64,000 bases of DNA from Saccharopolyspora aridisoli (GTDB lineage Bacteria; Actinomycetota; Actinomycetes; Mycobacteriales; Pseudonocardiaceae), in assembly GCF_004348445.1 (NCBI RefSeq), contig NZ_SMKV01000016.1, forward strand, positions 62,001 to 126,000. Direction: 5' to 3'. Position 1 is the first letter of the stretch, and the number at the start of each line of letters is the position of its first letter. The notes under the pieces are model-generated. The model had not been told where the DNA came from, searched no databases, and saw nothing but the letters and a program-made list of their open reading frames with translations. Position numbers and translations under genes: made by a program. Shown one piece after another: positions 8,574-19,854 of the stretch.

Positions 8574-9040
8574 AGGGTTCTCCCCTCACGGCGACCCGGT
8601 CGGTCGGGCGGGTCGTGGATCGATCCGGAAGCGCGGCGCGCTCGGCCCCGGATTCGCACTGCGGAGATCTCCGCTACCGGCGCGGCAGAAGCTATGTGCA
8701 CCACGCCACGCGGTCAACGGGTTCAGACCACTTTGGCGGGACTGCGCAACGCCTCTGGCCCGCGCGCGTCATCCGCAGCGTCCCCGTGCCCCAGCGGGTT
8801 CCGCCGGACGCCGCGCGACGTCGTTGCGGGGGTGCCCGGCGTTAGCGGATTCCGGCGGTGCGAAGGATCACGATCTGCCAGCGGTCCTCAGCACGTGGAC
8901 GAACGCATGCCACTTCAACCGTTCTTCCTGCGCACGACCGGGTTGAAGGTGTTTCGCCCGGTTCCGGCAGGTCCGGCCGGTGGGATCTAGGGTGACCGCC
9001 CATTGCCGCAGTACCCACTCGAAGGAGTGATCGGCTCCCC
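8574..9040. other. Divergent intergenic region between chitinases and NlpC/P60 gene
   Basis: This 467-bp region has no convincing gene on either strand. It holds the chitinase promoter and dre-like operator (8689-8732). A GAAGGAG ribosome-binding site lies shortly before the NlpC/P60 start at 9041. Nothing else was recognised. Confidence 0.6.
8689..8732 (-). promoter_or_regulatory. Chitinase promoter with DasR-like (dre) operator
   Basis: On the minus strand TTGACC (8717-8712) is followed by a 17-bp spacer and TAGCTT (8694-8689), a good -35/-10 pair. On the plus strand 8717-8732 reads ACGGGTTCAGACCACT, which matches 13 of 16 positions of the known DasR consensus ACTGGTCTAGACCACT. The operator touches the -35 box, a position suited to repression. 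In Streptomyces, DasR represses chitinase genes until GlcN-6-P accumulates. The motif match is seen directly; the regulation is inferred. Confidence 0.65.
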
Positions 9041-10075
9041 ATGTCGAACGCCAACCCAACTCCCAGGCGCACCGCGTTGGTGGCGGCTGCCGCGCTCTCC
9101 ACCGTGATGCTCGGCAGCACCCCGGCCACCGCCGAGCCCGAGTCGGGCGAGGCGTCGCAGGCAGCGCAGAAGCTGCGCGAGCTGTCCCGGCAAGCCGAGG
9201 TGATCACCGAGGACTACAAGAAGGCGCAGGACGATCACGCGGCCAAGCGCCACGACCTCGGCCGGTTCAACGCCGAGGCCCAGCAGGCTGACCGGGTCGC
9301 CGGCGAGGCCCGCGTGCAGGAGGAGAAGCTGCGCGGCCAGGTCGACCGGCTGAGCAAGGCCTCCTACAAGGGTTCGCAGATGAACTCGATCGCCGCGGTC
9401 CTCGGCAGCGAAACCCCGGACGCGTTCCTGGACCGGGCCTCCACGCTCGACCTGATGGCGCAGCACAACTCCGAGTCCGTGCACGCCTACGCCGATGCCA
9501 CGCACCGCGCGGAGAACGCCCGCCGCCAGGCGTGGGACGCGCGCGCCGGTGCCGCCAAGGCGGAGTCCGACGCCGCGCGGCTGGAGGGCGACATCGCCGG
9601 CCGCAAGAAGGAGATGGACTCCCAGGTCGCCAAGGTCAAGGACCAGTACAACGAGCTCAGCGAGAAGGACAAGGACCTGCTGTCGGGCGTGCAGAGCGCC
9701 GTCGGTCAGCTCGCCGGTTCCGGCGCGGCGATCGAGGCGGTCAACGCGGCGCTGGACAAGCAGGGCTCCCCGTACGTCTACGGCGCCAAGGGGCCCTCGC
9801 AGTTCGACTGCTCGGGTCTGGTGCAGTGGGCCTACAAGCAGGCCGGTGTCGACCTGCCTGGGTCGACGCGCTCGCAGGTGTCGGTGGGACGTTCGGTGTC
9901 GCAGTCGGAGATGAAGCCCGGCGACATCATCTTCTTCTACAGCTCGGCCAGCCACGACGGCATCTACATCGGCAACGGCAAGATGGTGCACGCGCCGACC
10001 GAGGGTCAGTCGGTCTCCGTCGAAGAGGTCGAGTACATGGGTGAGGTCCACTCGGTGCGTCGCGTCGCCGGCTGA
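9041..10075 (+). CDS. NlpC/P60 peptidoglycan endopeptidase with coiled coil
   Basis: The 344-residue secreted protein has a signal peptide ending near TPATAE (residue 31). A long coiled coil covers residues 38-215 and a C-terminal NlpC/P60 domain covers about 228-344. The catalytic triad is Cys257 in SQFDCSGLVQW, His305 in SASHDGIYIG and His317. The plan matches RipA-type D,L-endopeptidases, in which the coiled coil blocks or docks the active site. It should cut the peptide stem of peptidoglycan during growth or division. It is monocistronic, but an L,D-transpeptidase gene follows on the same strand. Confidence 0.9.
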   Translation: MSNANPTPRRTALVAAAALSTVMLGSTPATAEPESGEASQAAQKLRELSRQAEVITEDYKKAQDDHAAKRHDLGRFNAEAQQADRVAGEARVQEEKLRGQVDRLSKASYKGSQMNSIAAVLGSETPDAFLDRASTLDLMAQHNSESVHAYADATHRAENARRQAWDARAGAAKAESDAARLEGDIAGRKKEMDSQVAKVKDQYNELSEKDKDLLSGVQSAVGQLAGSGAAIEAVNAALDKQGSPYVYGAKGPSQFDCSGLVQWAYKQAGVDLPGSTRSQVSVGRSVSQSEMKPGDIIFFYSSASHDGIYIGNGKMVHAPTEGQSVSVEEVEYMGEVHSVRRVAG

Positions 10076-10235
10076 CGGCTGATTGCGCGCAGCGGGTGGT
10101 GTTCCGCCGTTTCCCGACCGCACCGAAATCGGTTCCGCTACAGTCTGTGCTGGCTTGATCACTGGAAGCCAGATTCCTGGTTCCGTCCTCGCGTGAACCG
10201 AGGTTCGGGCGAGGCGGAGGACGTTGGGAGAACCC

Positions 10236-10694
10236 ATGTTGAGCAGGATCGCGATGGTGTCGGTGACCGCTGCGGCCACCGTGCTGCCGTTCGGCGCGGG
10301 CAGCGCGGTGGCCGAACAGGCCTCGGCGCCCGAGCTCGTTGCGGGCACGCCGTGCACGGCGAGCGCGCATGCGTGCGTGAGCCTTTCGCGGAACCGCGCG
10401 TGGTTGATCCGCGCCGGCGAGGTCTACTACGGCGAAGCCTCGGCGCTCGGCGGCCGTCCGGAGAGCCCCACCCCGGCCGGCGTCTTCCACGTGACGTGGA
10501 AGGACGAGGACCACCACAGCGAGGAATTCGACGCACCGATGCCGAACTCGGTGTTCTTCACCAACACCGGCGTCGCGTTCCACCAGGGCAGCCTCACCGA
10601 GCGTTCCGCGGGCTGCATCCACCTGTCGAAGAAGTCCTCCGCGGTCTTCTTCGACAAGCTCCAGGTCGGCGACGAGGTCCAGGTCGTCCCGTGA
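10236..10694 (+). CDS. Secreted L,D-transpeptidase (YkuD)
   Basis: From ATG 10236 (MLSRIAMVSVTAAATVLPFG) the protein is 152 residues. It has a signal peptide to about residue 26 and a compact YkuD domain. The catalytic motif HQGSLTERSAGCIHL contains His116 and Cys127 in the expected HxnSxGC(I/V)H layout. The enzyme should make 3-3 crosslinks in peptidoglycan or anchor proteins to it. A TTG at 10224 would add four residues, but the ATG is better placed after the GGAGGACGTTGGGAG leader. It is short for the family and lacks the Ig-like domains of the mycobacterial enzymes. Confidence 0.88.
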   Translation: MLSRIAMVSVTAAATVLPFGAGSAVAEQASAPELVAGTPCTASAHACVSLSRNRAWLIRAGEVYYGEASALGGRPESPTPAGVFHVTWKDEDHHSEEFDAPMPNSVFFTNTGVAFHQGSLTERSAGCIHLSKKSSAVFFDKLQVGDEVQVVP

Positions 10695-10710
10695 GCGGAG
10701 AACCCTTGGG

Positions 10711-10755
10711 AGGGCCCGCGACCTTCGCGCACCACGTGCGGGAGTCACGGGCCCT
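10711..10755. terminator. Bidirectional hairpin terminator
   Basis: The arms AGGGCCCG (10711-10718) and CGGGCCCT (10748-10755) form a perfect 8-bp stem. A smaller CGCAC/GTGCG hairpin sits inside the loop. It lies between the convergent transpeptidase and TetR genes. Confidence 0.55.
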
Positions 10756-10764
10756 TCGTCGCCT

Positions 10765-11364
10765 TCAGGACTGGGGGAGCGCGGCGTGCAGCGTCGCCGC
10801 CCACTGGGTGACGATGTTCTCGCGGCGCGCGGAGTCGTCGGTGAGGACGTCGGCGAGGCCGAGCCCGCGGGCGAGGTCGAGGGTGGCCTGGACGAGCCGT
10901 CGGGTGGTCGGGTCGGTGTCGTCCGCACCGAGCAGCTCGATCGCCGTCTGGTGCACCGTGCGGCCGAACTTCGCTTCCAGCGGCACGATCCGCTCCCGCA
11001 GGGACGGGTCCGCGGCCGCCGCCGTCCAGACCTGGAGGGCGGCCTTGAACAGCTCGCCGGTGTAGTGGTCGACGACCCTGGAGACCACGAATTCGGTGCG
11101 GCCGGGCCCTTCGGGCAGGTGGGTGCTCTCCTCCCGGATCTCGGCCATCCGCGCGTCGAACATGTACTCCAGGGCCGCGGTGATGAGGTCCTCGCGAGCT
11201 GGGAAGTGGTGCTGCGCCGCACCGCGCGACACACCCGCGCGCTGTGCCGCGGCGGTGACCGTCGTGGCCTCCCAGCCCTGGTCGGCCAGGCAGTCGATGG
11301 TCGCTTCCAGCAGGCGTTGCCGCGTCGCCCGGCTGCGGTCCTGCTTCGGCTCGCGCGACGACAT
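10765..11364 (-). CDS. TetR-family regulator, last gene of the acyl-CoA operon
   Basis: The protein starts MSSREPKQDRSRATRQRLLE and is 199 residues; an ATG nine bases upstream is possible, but the G-rich ribosome-binding site fits this one better. The helix-turn-helix covers about residues 14-60 (TIDCLADQGWEATTVTAAAQ then GVSRGAAQHHFPAREDLI). It lies 34 bp after the acyl-CoA dehydrogenase on the same strand and closes the operon that starts at 19796. The arrangement suggests an autoregulated repressor of the pathway, with an acyl-CoA thioester as the likely ligand. The palindrome at 19827-19844 is its best candidate operator. Confidence 0.87.
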   Translation of the reverse strand: MSSREPKQDRSRATRQRLLEATIDCLADQGWEATTVTAAAQRAGVSRGAAQHHFPAREDLITAALEYMFDARMAEIREESTHLPEGPGRTEFVVSRVVDHYTGELFKAALQVWTAAAADPSLRERIVPLEAKFGRTVHQTAIELLGADDTDPTTRRLVQATLDLARGLGLADVLTDDSARRENIVTQWAATLHAALPQS

Positions 11365-11398
11365 TCCCCTCATCCCCCATCGGTGCTGCGGATCCGGC

Positions 11399-12559
11399 TC
11401 AGTACGACTTCGGCAGTCCCAGGCTGTGCTGGGCCACGTAGTTGAGGATCATTTCACGGCTGACCGGCGCGACCCGCGCGATGCGGGCGGCGCCGAGCAT
11501 CGCCGCCAGGCCGTGCTCGGCCGTCAGACCGGAACCGCCGTGCGTCTGGATGGCGCGGTCCAGGGCGGCGATGCTGGCTTCGGCGGCCGCGTACTTGGCC
11601 ATGTTCGCCGCCTCGGCGGCCTCCACGTCCACACCCGCGTCGTAGAGCGTGGCGGCCTTCTGCATCATCACCTTGGCCAGCTCCACCTCGATCTTGTGCT
11701 GCGCCAGCGGGTGGGCGATGCCCTGGTGCGCGCCGATCGGGGTCTTCCAGACCTGCCGCTGGTTCGCGTACTCCACGGCCCTGGTCAGCGCGTAGCGGCC
11801 CATGCCGGTGGCCAGGGCGGCACCGAGGATCCGTTCCGGGTTGAGACCGGAGAACAGCTGCATCAGCGCCGCGTCCTCCTCGCCGACCAACGCGTCGGCG
11901 GGCAGCCGCACGTCGTCGAGGAACAGCGTGAACTGCCGGTCCGGGGTGATGATGTCCATCTCCATCGGCTGCGCCACGAGATTCGGCGTGTCGGTGGGCA
12001 CTACGAACAGCGCGGGTTTGAGCTTGCCGGAGCGGGAGTCCTCGGTGCGCGCGACGACCAGCACCGCGTCGGCCTGGTCGACGCCGGAGATGAACACCTT
12101 CTGGCCCTGCAAGATCCAGTCGGCGCCGTCGCGGCGCGCGGTGGTGGTGATGTGGTGCGAGTTCGAGCCCGCGTCCGGTTCGGTGATGGCGAAGACCATC
12201 GTCGTGGTGGCGTCGGCGAGGCCGGGCAGCCAGCGCTGCTTCTGCTCGGGCGTGCCGTACTGGGTGATGATCGTCCCGCAGATCGCGGGGGAGACCACGA
12301 CGAGCAGCAGCCCGGCGCCCTGGGCGGCGAGTTCTTCCTGCACCAGCGCGAGTTCGTAGATCCCGGCACCGCCACCGCCGTACTCCTCGGGGATGTTCAC
12401 GCCGAGGAACCCGAGCCTGCCCGCCTCGGACCACAGCTCCGTGAGCGGTTCGCGCAGGCGCGCCTTGGGCAAGACGTAGTCGACGTGGTTGTAGCGCTGG
12501 GCGAGCTTGGCGACGGAGGCGCGCAGTTCCTTCCGCTCGTCGGTCTCGATGAAGCTCAT
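11399..12559 (-). CDS. Acyl-CoA dehydrogenase (FadE type)
   Basis: The 386-residue protein shows the three acyl-CoA dehydrogenase blocks: an N-terminal helical domain, the middle strand motif FAITEPDAGSNSHH, and the C-terminal four-helix bundle (RAIQTHGGSGLTAEHGLA). The usual YEGT(S/N)E loop that holds the medium-chain catalytic Glu is replaced by ARIARVAPVSRE, so the base must lie elsewhere or the substrate differs. It should oxidise an acyl-CoA to the 2-enoyl-CoA with FAD. Its ATG overlaps the carboxylase stop (ATGA), so translation is coupled. Confidence 0.9.
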   Translation of the reverse strand: MSFIETDERKELRASVAKLAQRYNHVDYVLPKARLREPLTELWSEAGRLGFLGVNIPEEYGGGGAGIYELALVQEELAAQGAGLLLVVVSPAICGTIITQYGTPEQKQRWLPGLADATTTMVFAITEPDAGSNSHHITTTARRDGADWILQGQKVFISGVDQADAVLVVARTEDSRSGKLKPALFVVPTDTPNLVAQPMEMDIITPDRQFTLFLDDVRLPADALVGEEDAALMQLFSGLNPERILGAALATGMGRYALTRAVEYANQRQVWKTPIGAHQGIAHPLAQHKIEVELAKVMMQKAATLYDAGVDVEAAEAANMAKYAAAEASIAALDRAIQTHGGSGLTAEHGLAAMLGAARIARVAPVSREMILNYVAQHSLGLPKSY

Positions 12560-14550
12560 GCGTTCTCCTCGGTGTCCGGAGCGTCGACCACGGCGAGCAC
12601 GGTTCCCACCTCGACCTGTTGTCCCGCGACCACGTCGAGCTCGCTGAGCAGACCGTCGGCAGGGGCTGCGACGGTGTGCTCCATCTTCATCGCCTCCAGC
12701 CACAGGATCGGCTGGCCTGCGGTGACGCGGTCCCCGGTGGCGGCGGCGAGACGGATGACCTTGCCGGGCATCGGGGCCAGCAGCGACCCCTCGGTGACCA
12801 GGTCGGCGGGGTCGGTGAAGCGCGGCACGCGCACCAGCGCGACCGGCCCGAGCGGGGAGTCGACGTGGACGCGGTCGTCGTAGCGGGTGATGTCGAAGCT
12901 CCGGCGGACCGGGCCGTGCTCGCCGGGAACGTCGAGCACGACGCGGTTCGGGGTCGCGTCCACCAGTGCGAGCCCCGGGTGGTTCGCGATCTCGAGGCCG
13001 GTTCGCTTGGCGGAGTAGGACACCTCGATCTCGCGGTCCCCGCAGGTGTAGGTCTTGGTCTGCGGCACCGACGGCAGGTTCCGCCACCCGGACGGGATCC
13101 CGGCGTTGGCGCGTGCGGTGAGCCGGTTCTCGGCGGCCGAGGACATCGCGGCGGCGACCGCGGCGAGGTCGGCGGCGTCGTCGGAGGCCAGCGGCCGGGA
13201 CAGGGCGGCCAGGCCGTGGCGGTCGAAGAACGCCGTGTCCGTGTCACCGGCCAGGAACGCCGGGTGGCGCAGGATTCGCACGAGCAGGTCCCGGTTGGTG
13301 ATCAGGTCGTGGATCTCGGCCCGCGTCAGGCTCGCGGCCAGCAGCCGTGCGGCCTCCTCCCGGCTCTCACCGAAGGAGATGACCTTGGCCAGCATCGGGT
13401 CGTAGTGGATGCCCACCGCGTCACCGCTGGCGAAACCGGAGTCCAGCCTGACCCCTGGAGAGCTCAGGGCGGAGAACTCCGCTGCGGTGTCGCCGAACTC
13501 GATGCGCTGCAGCGTTCCGCTCTGCGGGCGCCAGTCGTGCGCGGGGTCTTCGGCGTAGAGCCGGACCTCGATCGAATGACCGCGGGATGTGGGGGGTTCG
13601 GCGGGAAGCTCGTGCCCGTCGGCGATCTGCAGCTGGAGCCGAACCAGGTCGACTCCGGTGGTGTTCTCGGTGACCGGGTGCTCCACCTGCAGGCGCGTGT
13701 TCATCTCCAGGAAGAAGAACTCGCCCTGCTCGTCGGCCAGGAACTCCACGGTTCCCGCGCCCTCGTAGCCGATCGCCGAGGCCGCCAGTCGCGCTGACTC
13801 GAACAGCCGCTCCCGCAGCCGCGGACCGATGCGCTCGACCAGCGGAGAGGGCGCCTCTTCGACGACCTTCTGGTGCCTGCGCTGGATCGAGCACTCGCGC
13901 TCGCCGAGCGCCCACACCGTGCCGTGCGCGTCGGCGAGGACCTGCACCTCGATGTGCCGCCCGGCCTCCAGGTAGCGCTCGCAGAACACGGTCGGGTCGC
14001 CGAACGCCGACTCGGCTTCGCGGCGCGCGGCGTCGAGCTGCTCCGGCAGCTCGGCGAGCGTCCGCACCACCCGCATGCCGCGACCACCGCCCCCGGCCGA
14101 GGCCTTGACCAGGATCGGGAGTTCGGACTCGGTGACGGACTCGGGATCGAGCTCGGCCAGCACCGGGACCCCGGCGTCGGCCATCAGCTCCTTGGCCTCG
14201 ACCTTGGAGCCCATCGACTCGATGGCCTGCACCGGCGGCCCCACCCAGCGCAGCCCTGCGTCGGAAACCGCCTGCGCGAACGCGGCGTTCTCCGAGAGGA
14301 ACCCGTACCCGGGGTGCACGGTGTCGGCACCCGTGGACCTCGCGGCCTGCACGAGCCGCTCGGCCCGCAGGTACGTCTCGCCCGGGGTGTCGCCGGGCAG
14401 CCGGACCGCCACGTCGGCCTCGGCGACGTGCGGCGCGGACGCGTCGCTGTCGGAGAAGACCGCCGTGGTCGACAGGCCCATGCGGCGGGCGGTGGCGAAG
14501 ACCCGCCGGGCGATCTCACCGCGGTTGGCGACCAGAACATGGGTGATCAT
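12556..14550 (-). CDS. Biotin-dependent acyl-CoA carboxylase alpha subunit
   Basis: The 664-residue protein has a biotin carboxylase domain (about 1-450). It includes LVANRGEIARRVF at the start, the ATP-grasp loop KASAGGGGRGMR, and EMNTRLQVEHPVTE. A linker leads to a C-terminal biotinyl domain with the EAMKMEH motif, where Lys is biotinylated. This is the layout of methylcrotonyl- or geranyl-CoA carboxylase alpha chains (MccA, LiuD, AtuF). It uses ATP and bicarbonate to carboxylate biotin, and the beta subunit encoded 11 nt upstream transfers the CO2. The substrate, 3-methylcrotonyl-CoA or a terpenoid acyl-CoA, cannot be fixed from sequence; AtuA in the operon favours the latter. Confidence 0.92.
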   Translation of the reverse strand: MITHVLVANRGEIARRVFATARRMGLSTTAVFSDSDASAPHVAEADVAVRLPGDTPGETYLRAERLVQAARSTGADTVHPGYGFLSENAAFAQAVSDAGLRWVGPPVQAIESMGSKVEAKELMADAGVPVLAELDPESVTESELPILVKASAGGGGRGMRVVRTLAELPEQLDAARREAESAFGDPTVFCERYLEAGRHIEVQVLADAHGTVWALGERECSIQRRHQKVVEEAPSPLVERIGPRLRERLFESARLAASAIGYEGAGTVEFLADEQGEFFFLEMNTRLQVEHPVTENTTGVDLVRLQLQIADGHELPAEPPTSRGHSIEVRLYAEDPAHDWRPQSGTLQRIEFGDTAAEFSALSSPGVRLDSGFASGDAVGIHYDPMLAKVISFGESREEAARLLAASLTRAEIHDLITNRDLLVRILRHPAFLAGDTDTAFFDRHGLAALSRPLASDDAADLAAVAAAMSSAAENRLTARANAGIPSGWRNLPSVPQTKTYTCGDREIEVSYSAKRTGLEIANHPGLALVDATPNRVVLDVPGEHGPVRRSFDITRYDDRVHVDSPLGPVALVRVPRFTDPADLVTEGSLLAPMPGKVIRLAAATGDRVTAGQPILWLEAMKMEHTVAAPADGLLSELDVVAGQQVEVGTVLAVVDAPDTEENA

Positions 14551-14561
14551 CGCTGAGGACC

Positions 14562-16156
<1,595 letters not shown>

Positions 16157-16160
<4 letters not shown>

Positions 16161-17305
16161 CCTCGGTACCCCAATCGGTTCGCCGCCAGTCCGGTCATGA
16201 TCTCGGTGGTCCCGCCGCCGATGCCGAGGATGCGCATGTCCCGGTACTGGCGCTCGACCTCGGACTCGCGCATGTACCCGAGCCCACCGAACAGCTGCAA
16301 GGCCTGGTGGGCGACCCACTCGCCGGCTTCCACCGCGGTGTTCTTGGCGAAGCACACCTCGACGGTCAGGTCCTGCTCACCGGCGACGGCGCGTTCGGCC
16401 AGCCGTCGGGTGTAGACCCGGGCGACGTCGATCTTGCGGGCCATCTCGGTGAGCGTGTTCTGCACGGCCTGCCGGGTGATCAGCGCGCGGCCGAAGGTGT
16501 CGCGGTCGCGGCACCACTGCTCGGCCAGGCCCAGGCAGCGCTGCGCGCTGGCGTAGGCCTGCACCGCCAGCGAGAGGCGTTCGCTGAGGAACGCCTGGGC
16601 GATGTGGAGGAAACCGGAGTTCTCCGCTCCCACCATGTTCTCCGCCGGGACGCGGACGTCGGTGAAGGAGAGCTCGGCGGTGTCGGAGGCGTGCCAGCCC
16701 ATCTTCTCCAGCTTGCGGGAGACGGTGAAGCCCGGCGCGTCCTTCTCCACCACCAGCAACGACACCCCACCCGCTCCGTCGTCGCCGGTGCGCACGGCGG
16801 TGACGACGTAGTCGGCGCGGCAGCCAGAGGTGATGAACGTCTTGGCGCCGTTGACCACGTAGTGGTCGCCGTCGCGGTCCGCGCGGGTGCGCAGGTGACC
16901 GACGTCGGAACCACCGCCGGGTTCGGTGATGGCCAGCGCCCCGATCTTGTGCCCGGCCAGCGTGGGTCTCACCCACCGCTCGATCTGCCGCGGATCACCG
17001 GCAGAAACCATGTGCGGCACCGCGATTCCGCAGGTGAACAGCGAGGCGAAGGTGCCGCCGGAACAGCCGGCGTAGTGCATCTCCTCGGCGATGACCGCGG
17101 CGTCGATGAGGTCACCGCCGCCACCGCCGACCTCGACGGGCAGCGCAGCGCCGAGCAACCCCAGCGCACCGGCCTTCTCGTGCAGCAGGCGGGGCAGTTG
17201 GCCGTCGCGCTCCCACTGGTCCTGGTTCGGCAGGACCTCGGTCTCGACGAAGCGGCACGCGGTTTCGCGCAGCACGCGCCGCTCGTCGTCGTCCCACCGG
17301 TTCAC
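16157..17305 (-). CDS. Acyl-CoA dehydrogenase (AtuD-like candidate)
   Basis: The 382-residue protein starts at a GTG ([16 protein letters not shown]) that overlaps the AtuA stop by 4 bp. It has the FAD strand motif ALAITEPGGGSDVGHL, the block NGAKTFITSGCRADY, and the C-terminal QLFGGLGYMRESEVERQYRDMR. The loop that usually reads YEGT reads GIGGGTTEIM, so the medium-chain catalytic Glu is absent, as in some branched-chain dehydrogenases. In an Atu-type pathway this would be citronellyl-CoA dehydrogenase; in leucine breakdown, isovaleryl-CoA dehydrogenase. Confidence 0.9.
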
Positions 17306-19008
17306 AGCAGTGCCTCCGGAACGTCGATGTGCCGGGACCGCAGCCACTCGCCGAGTCCCTTCGCCTGGGGGTCGAAACGGGCTTGGGCCGCCGCTCCTTC
17401 ACCGAGGATTCCCTCCACGACGAAGTTCAGCGCTCGCAGGTTGGGCAGCACGGTGCGGGTGATCGGCAGCTCGGCGGCCTCCGGGAGCAAGGCGCGCAGG
17501 CGATCGACGGTGAGCGCGTGCGCCAGCCAGCGCCACTGCTGCTCGGTGCGCACCCACACGCCGACGTTGGCGTTGCCGCCCTTGTCACCGCTGCGCGCGG
17601 CCACGAACGTGCCCAACGGGACCCGCCTGCTGGGACCGTCGGGAAGTGGTTGCGGCAGAACCGGTTCGGGCAGCACCTCCAGCGATCGCGTCTCGGACGT
17701 CGGCGGCACGTCCACCCGTTCACCGCCCGGGAGCACCGCCACGTGCGGCACCTGGGCCGGGTCGACGTACCCCGCGGTGAACACCCCGTACGGCGAGGCC
17801 TTGCCGGGGACGCTGGTGAGACTGCACCCGGGGTAGCTCGCCAGCGCCATCTCCACGGCCACACCGGAGAACGCGCGTCCCACCACGTCCTGGTCGGGAT
17901 CTCGCACCACGCAGCGCAGGATCGCGCTCGCCCGCTCCTCGGTGTCGGCGTCCGGCCGGTCGAGCCGCGACAGGGTCCAGGTCAGCCCGGACGGTCGCCG
18001 GACCAGCCCGGCTTCCAGCTGGCGTTGGGCGAGTTGGGCCTTGGCCTCGACGTCCAGACCGGTGAGCACGAAGGCCATCTCGTTGCGGAACCCGCCGAGG
18101 TCGTTGAGCGAGACCTTCAGCTCGGGCGGCGGTGCTTCGCCACGCGTACCGCTGATGCGAACCCGGTCGGTGCAGTCCTGGCTGACCTCGATGGTGTCGA
18201 GCCTGGTGGTGACGTCCGGGCCCGCGTAGCGCGCGTCCTGGACCTCGTACATCAGCTGCGCGGTCACGGTGTCGACGGTGACCGCGCCACCGGTGCCGGG
18301 GTGCTTGGTGATCACGCTCGTCCCGTCCCGCCGCAGTTCGGCGATCGGGAACCCGGGCCGGGTCAGGTCGGCGATCTCGGTGAAGAACGCGTAGTTGCCG
18401 CCGGTGGCCTGCGTCCCGCACTCGATGACGTGACCCGCGGCGACCGCTCCCGCGAGCGCGTCGTGGTCGGCGCGGTCCCAGCCGAAGTGGGCCGCGGCCG
18501 GTCCGACGATGACAGAGGCGTCGGTGACCCTGCCGGTGACCACCACGTCGGCACCTGCGTTCAAGCACTCCGCGATGCCCCAGCAGCCGAGGTAGGCGTT
18601 GGCCACCAGGGGCGAGCCGAGGTCGAGTTCGGCGGCACGCGCGGTGAGGTCGTCGCCCTCGACGTGCGCGACCGACACCTCCAGCCCCAGCCGGTCGGTG
18701 AGCTCGCGGATCCGCGCGGCGAGACCGGTGGGGTTCGCGCCTCCTGCGTTGGCCACGATCCGCACGCCCCGCTCGGCGGCGAGGCCGAGGCATTCCTCCA
18801 GCTGGCGCAGGAAGGTCTTGGCGTAGCCGAGCTCGGGGTCCTTGAGCCGGTCGCGGCCGAGGATGAGCATCGTCAGCTCGGCCAGGTAGTCGCCGGTGAG
18901 CACGTCGAGCTCGCCGCCGGTGAGCATCTCGCGCATGGCCGAGAACCGGTCGCCGTAGAAGCCGGAGCAGTTGCCGACCCGGAGGAGTTCGGAGTCGGCG
19001 CCGATCAC
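17302..19008 (-). CDS. AtuA-family protein (acyclic terpene utilisation)
   Basis: The 568-residue protein starts at a GTG overlapping the TIGR03084 stop (GTGA). Residues 1-440 are the AtuA core (DUF1446), with [34 protein letters not shown] and [23 protein letters not shown]. The C-terminal 100 residues form the small AtuA-like domain with [21 protein letters not shown]. AtuA is required for citronellol and geraniol use in Pseudomonas, but its exact reaction is unsettled. Its position in a run of overlapping carboxylase and dehydrogenase genes points to an acyl-CoA substrate. Confidence 0.9.
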   Translation of the reverse strand: MIGADSELLRVGNCSGFYGDRFSAMREMLTGGELDVLTGDYLAELTMLILGRDRLKDPELGYAKTFLRQLEECLGLAAERGVRIVANAGGANPTGLAARIRELTDRLGLEVSVAHVEGDDLTARAAELDLGSPLVANAYLGCWGIAECLNAGADVVVTGRVTDASVIVGPAAAHFGWDRADHDALAGAVAAGHVIECGTQATGGNYAFFTEIADLTRPGFPIAELRRDGTSVITKHPGTGGAVTVDTVTAQLMYEVQDARYAGPDVTTRLDTIEVSQDCTDRVRISGTRGEAPPPELKVSLNDLGGFRNEMAFVLTGLDVEAKAQLAQRQLEAGLVRRPSGLTWTLSRLDRPDADTEERASAILRCVVRDPDQDVVGRAFSGVAVEMALASYPGCSLTSVPGKASPYGVFTAGYVDPAQVPHVAVLPGGERVDVPPTSETRSLEVLPEPVLPQPLPDGPSRRVPLGTFVAARSGDKGGNANVGVWVRTEQQWRWLAHALTVDRLRALLPEAAELPITRTVLPNLRALNFVVEGILGEGAAAQARFDPQAKGLGEWLRSRHIDVPEALL

Positions 19009-19796
19009 GAGTGCTGCCCCGGCTTCCGGCCCTCGCCGGGCGCTCCGGCGAACGCCTGCGCGATGGTCAGCCAGTGCGCGGCGTCGCCCCCGGTGGTCTC
19101 GACGGCGAGGTCGTCCGGATGCCGCCGCTGGGTGACCAGCAGGCAGAAGTCCAGCGCGGGGCCGGTGATCCGCTGCGCGGCGTCGGCTGGCCCCCACTCC
19201 CACGCTTCACCGCCGGGACCGACCAGTTCGACGCGGAACAGGTCGGCCGGCGGGGTCTGGCCGTGGGCGGCGTAGGCGAAGTCGCGGGTGCGCACGCCGA
19301 TGTGCGCGACGTTGCGGAGCCGCGCGGTGGGGGTGCGGGTGATGCCGAGCGCGTCGGCGATGTCCTGGCCGTGCGCCCACGTCTCCATCAGCCGCGCGGT
19401 GGCCATCGAGCCGACGCCCATGGGCGGTCCGAACCAGGGGAGCTTGCGCCCGTCCTCGACGCTGCGGAGCGCTTCGGCGAGCCGGGCGCGGCCGAGGCGC
19501 CACGTCGAGATCAGGTCGGCGGGCCGGGCGCGAGCGCGCTCCTCGGCGCCTTCGTCGACGAAGCCGAGGGGGTTGCGCGCGGCCTGGTCCACGACGGCCG
19601 CGAAGGCGTCGGGATCGGTCGCCGACAGCAGCGCCACGTCGTCGGTCCAGGCCAGGTGGGCGATCTGGTGCGCGATCGTCCACCCCTCAGCGGGAGTGGG
19701 GAGGGCCCAGCGCTCCTCGTCCAGCTCGGTGACGAGCTCGTCGAGCTCGTCACCTTCCACGCACATGTCGTCCAGCAGAGCGCCCACGTTGGCCAT
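19005..19796 (-). CDS. TIGR03084-family DinB-like metal-binding protein, first gene of operon
   Basis: From ATG 19796 ([22 protein letters not shown]) the protein is 263 residues. It shows the mycothiol-dependent maleylpyruvate-isomerase-type N-terminal fold, with [18 protein letters not shown] and [15 protein letters not shown] carrying histidines suitable as metal ligands. The family is a standing neighbour of AtuA in actinomycetes and its function is unknown. An ATG 36 bases upstream is rejected because it falls inside the operator palindrome. It opens the operon and overlaps the AtuA start. Confidence 0.87.
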   Translation of the reverse strand: MANVGALLDDMCVEGDELDELVTELDEERWALPTPAEGWTIAHQIAHLAWTDDVALLSATDPDAFAAVVDQAARNPLGFVDEGAEERARARPADLISTWRLGRARLAEALRSVEDGRKLPWFGPPMGVGSMATARLMETWAHGQDIADALGITRTPTARLRNVAHIGVRTRDFAYAAHGQTPPADLFRVELVGPGGEAWEWGPADAAQRITGPALDFCLLVTQRRHPDDLAVETTGGDAAHWLTIAQAFAGAPGEGRKPGQHS

Positions 19797-19826
19797 GCCG
19801 ACCAGGGTGGGCCCGAGCCCGAGAAA

Positions 19827-19844
19827 AATCAAGCGCGCTTGATT
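19827..19844. promoter_or_regulatory. 18-bp perfect palindrome, probable TetR operator
   Basis: AATCAAGCGCGCTTGATT is its own reverse complement. It begins 31 bp upstream of the first codon of the acyl-CoA operon. Its size and symmetry fit a TetR dimer site, and the operon ends with a TetR gene. No second copy was noticed in the window. Confidence 0.65.
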
Positions 19845-19854
19845 GGTTTAGCGG

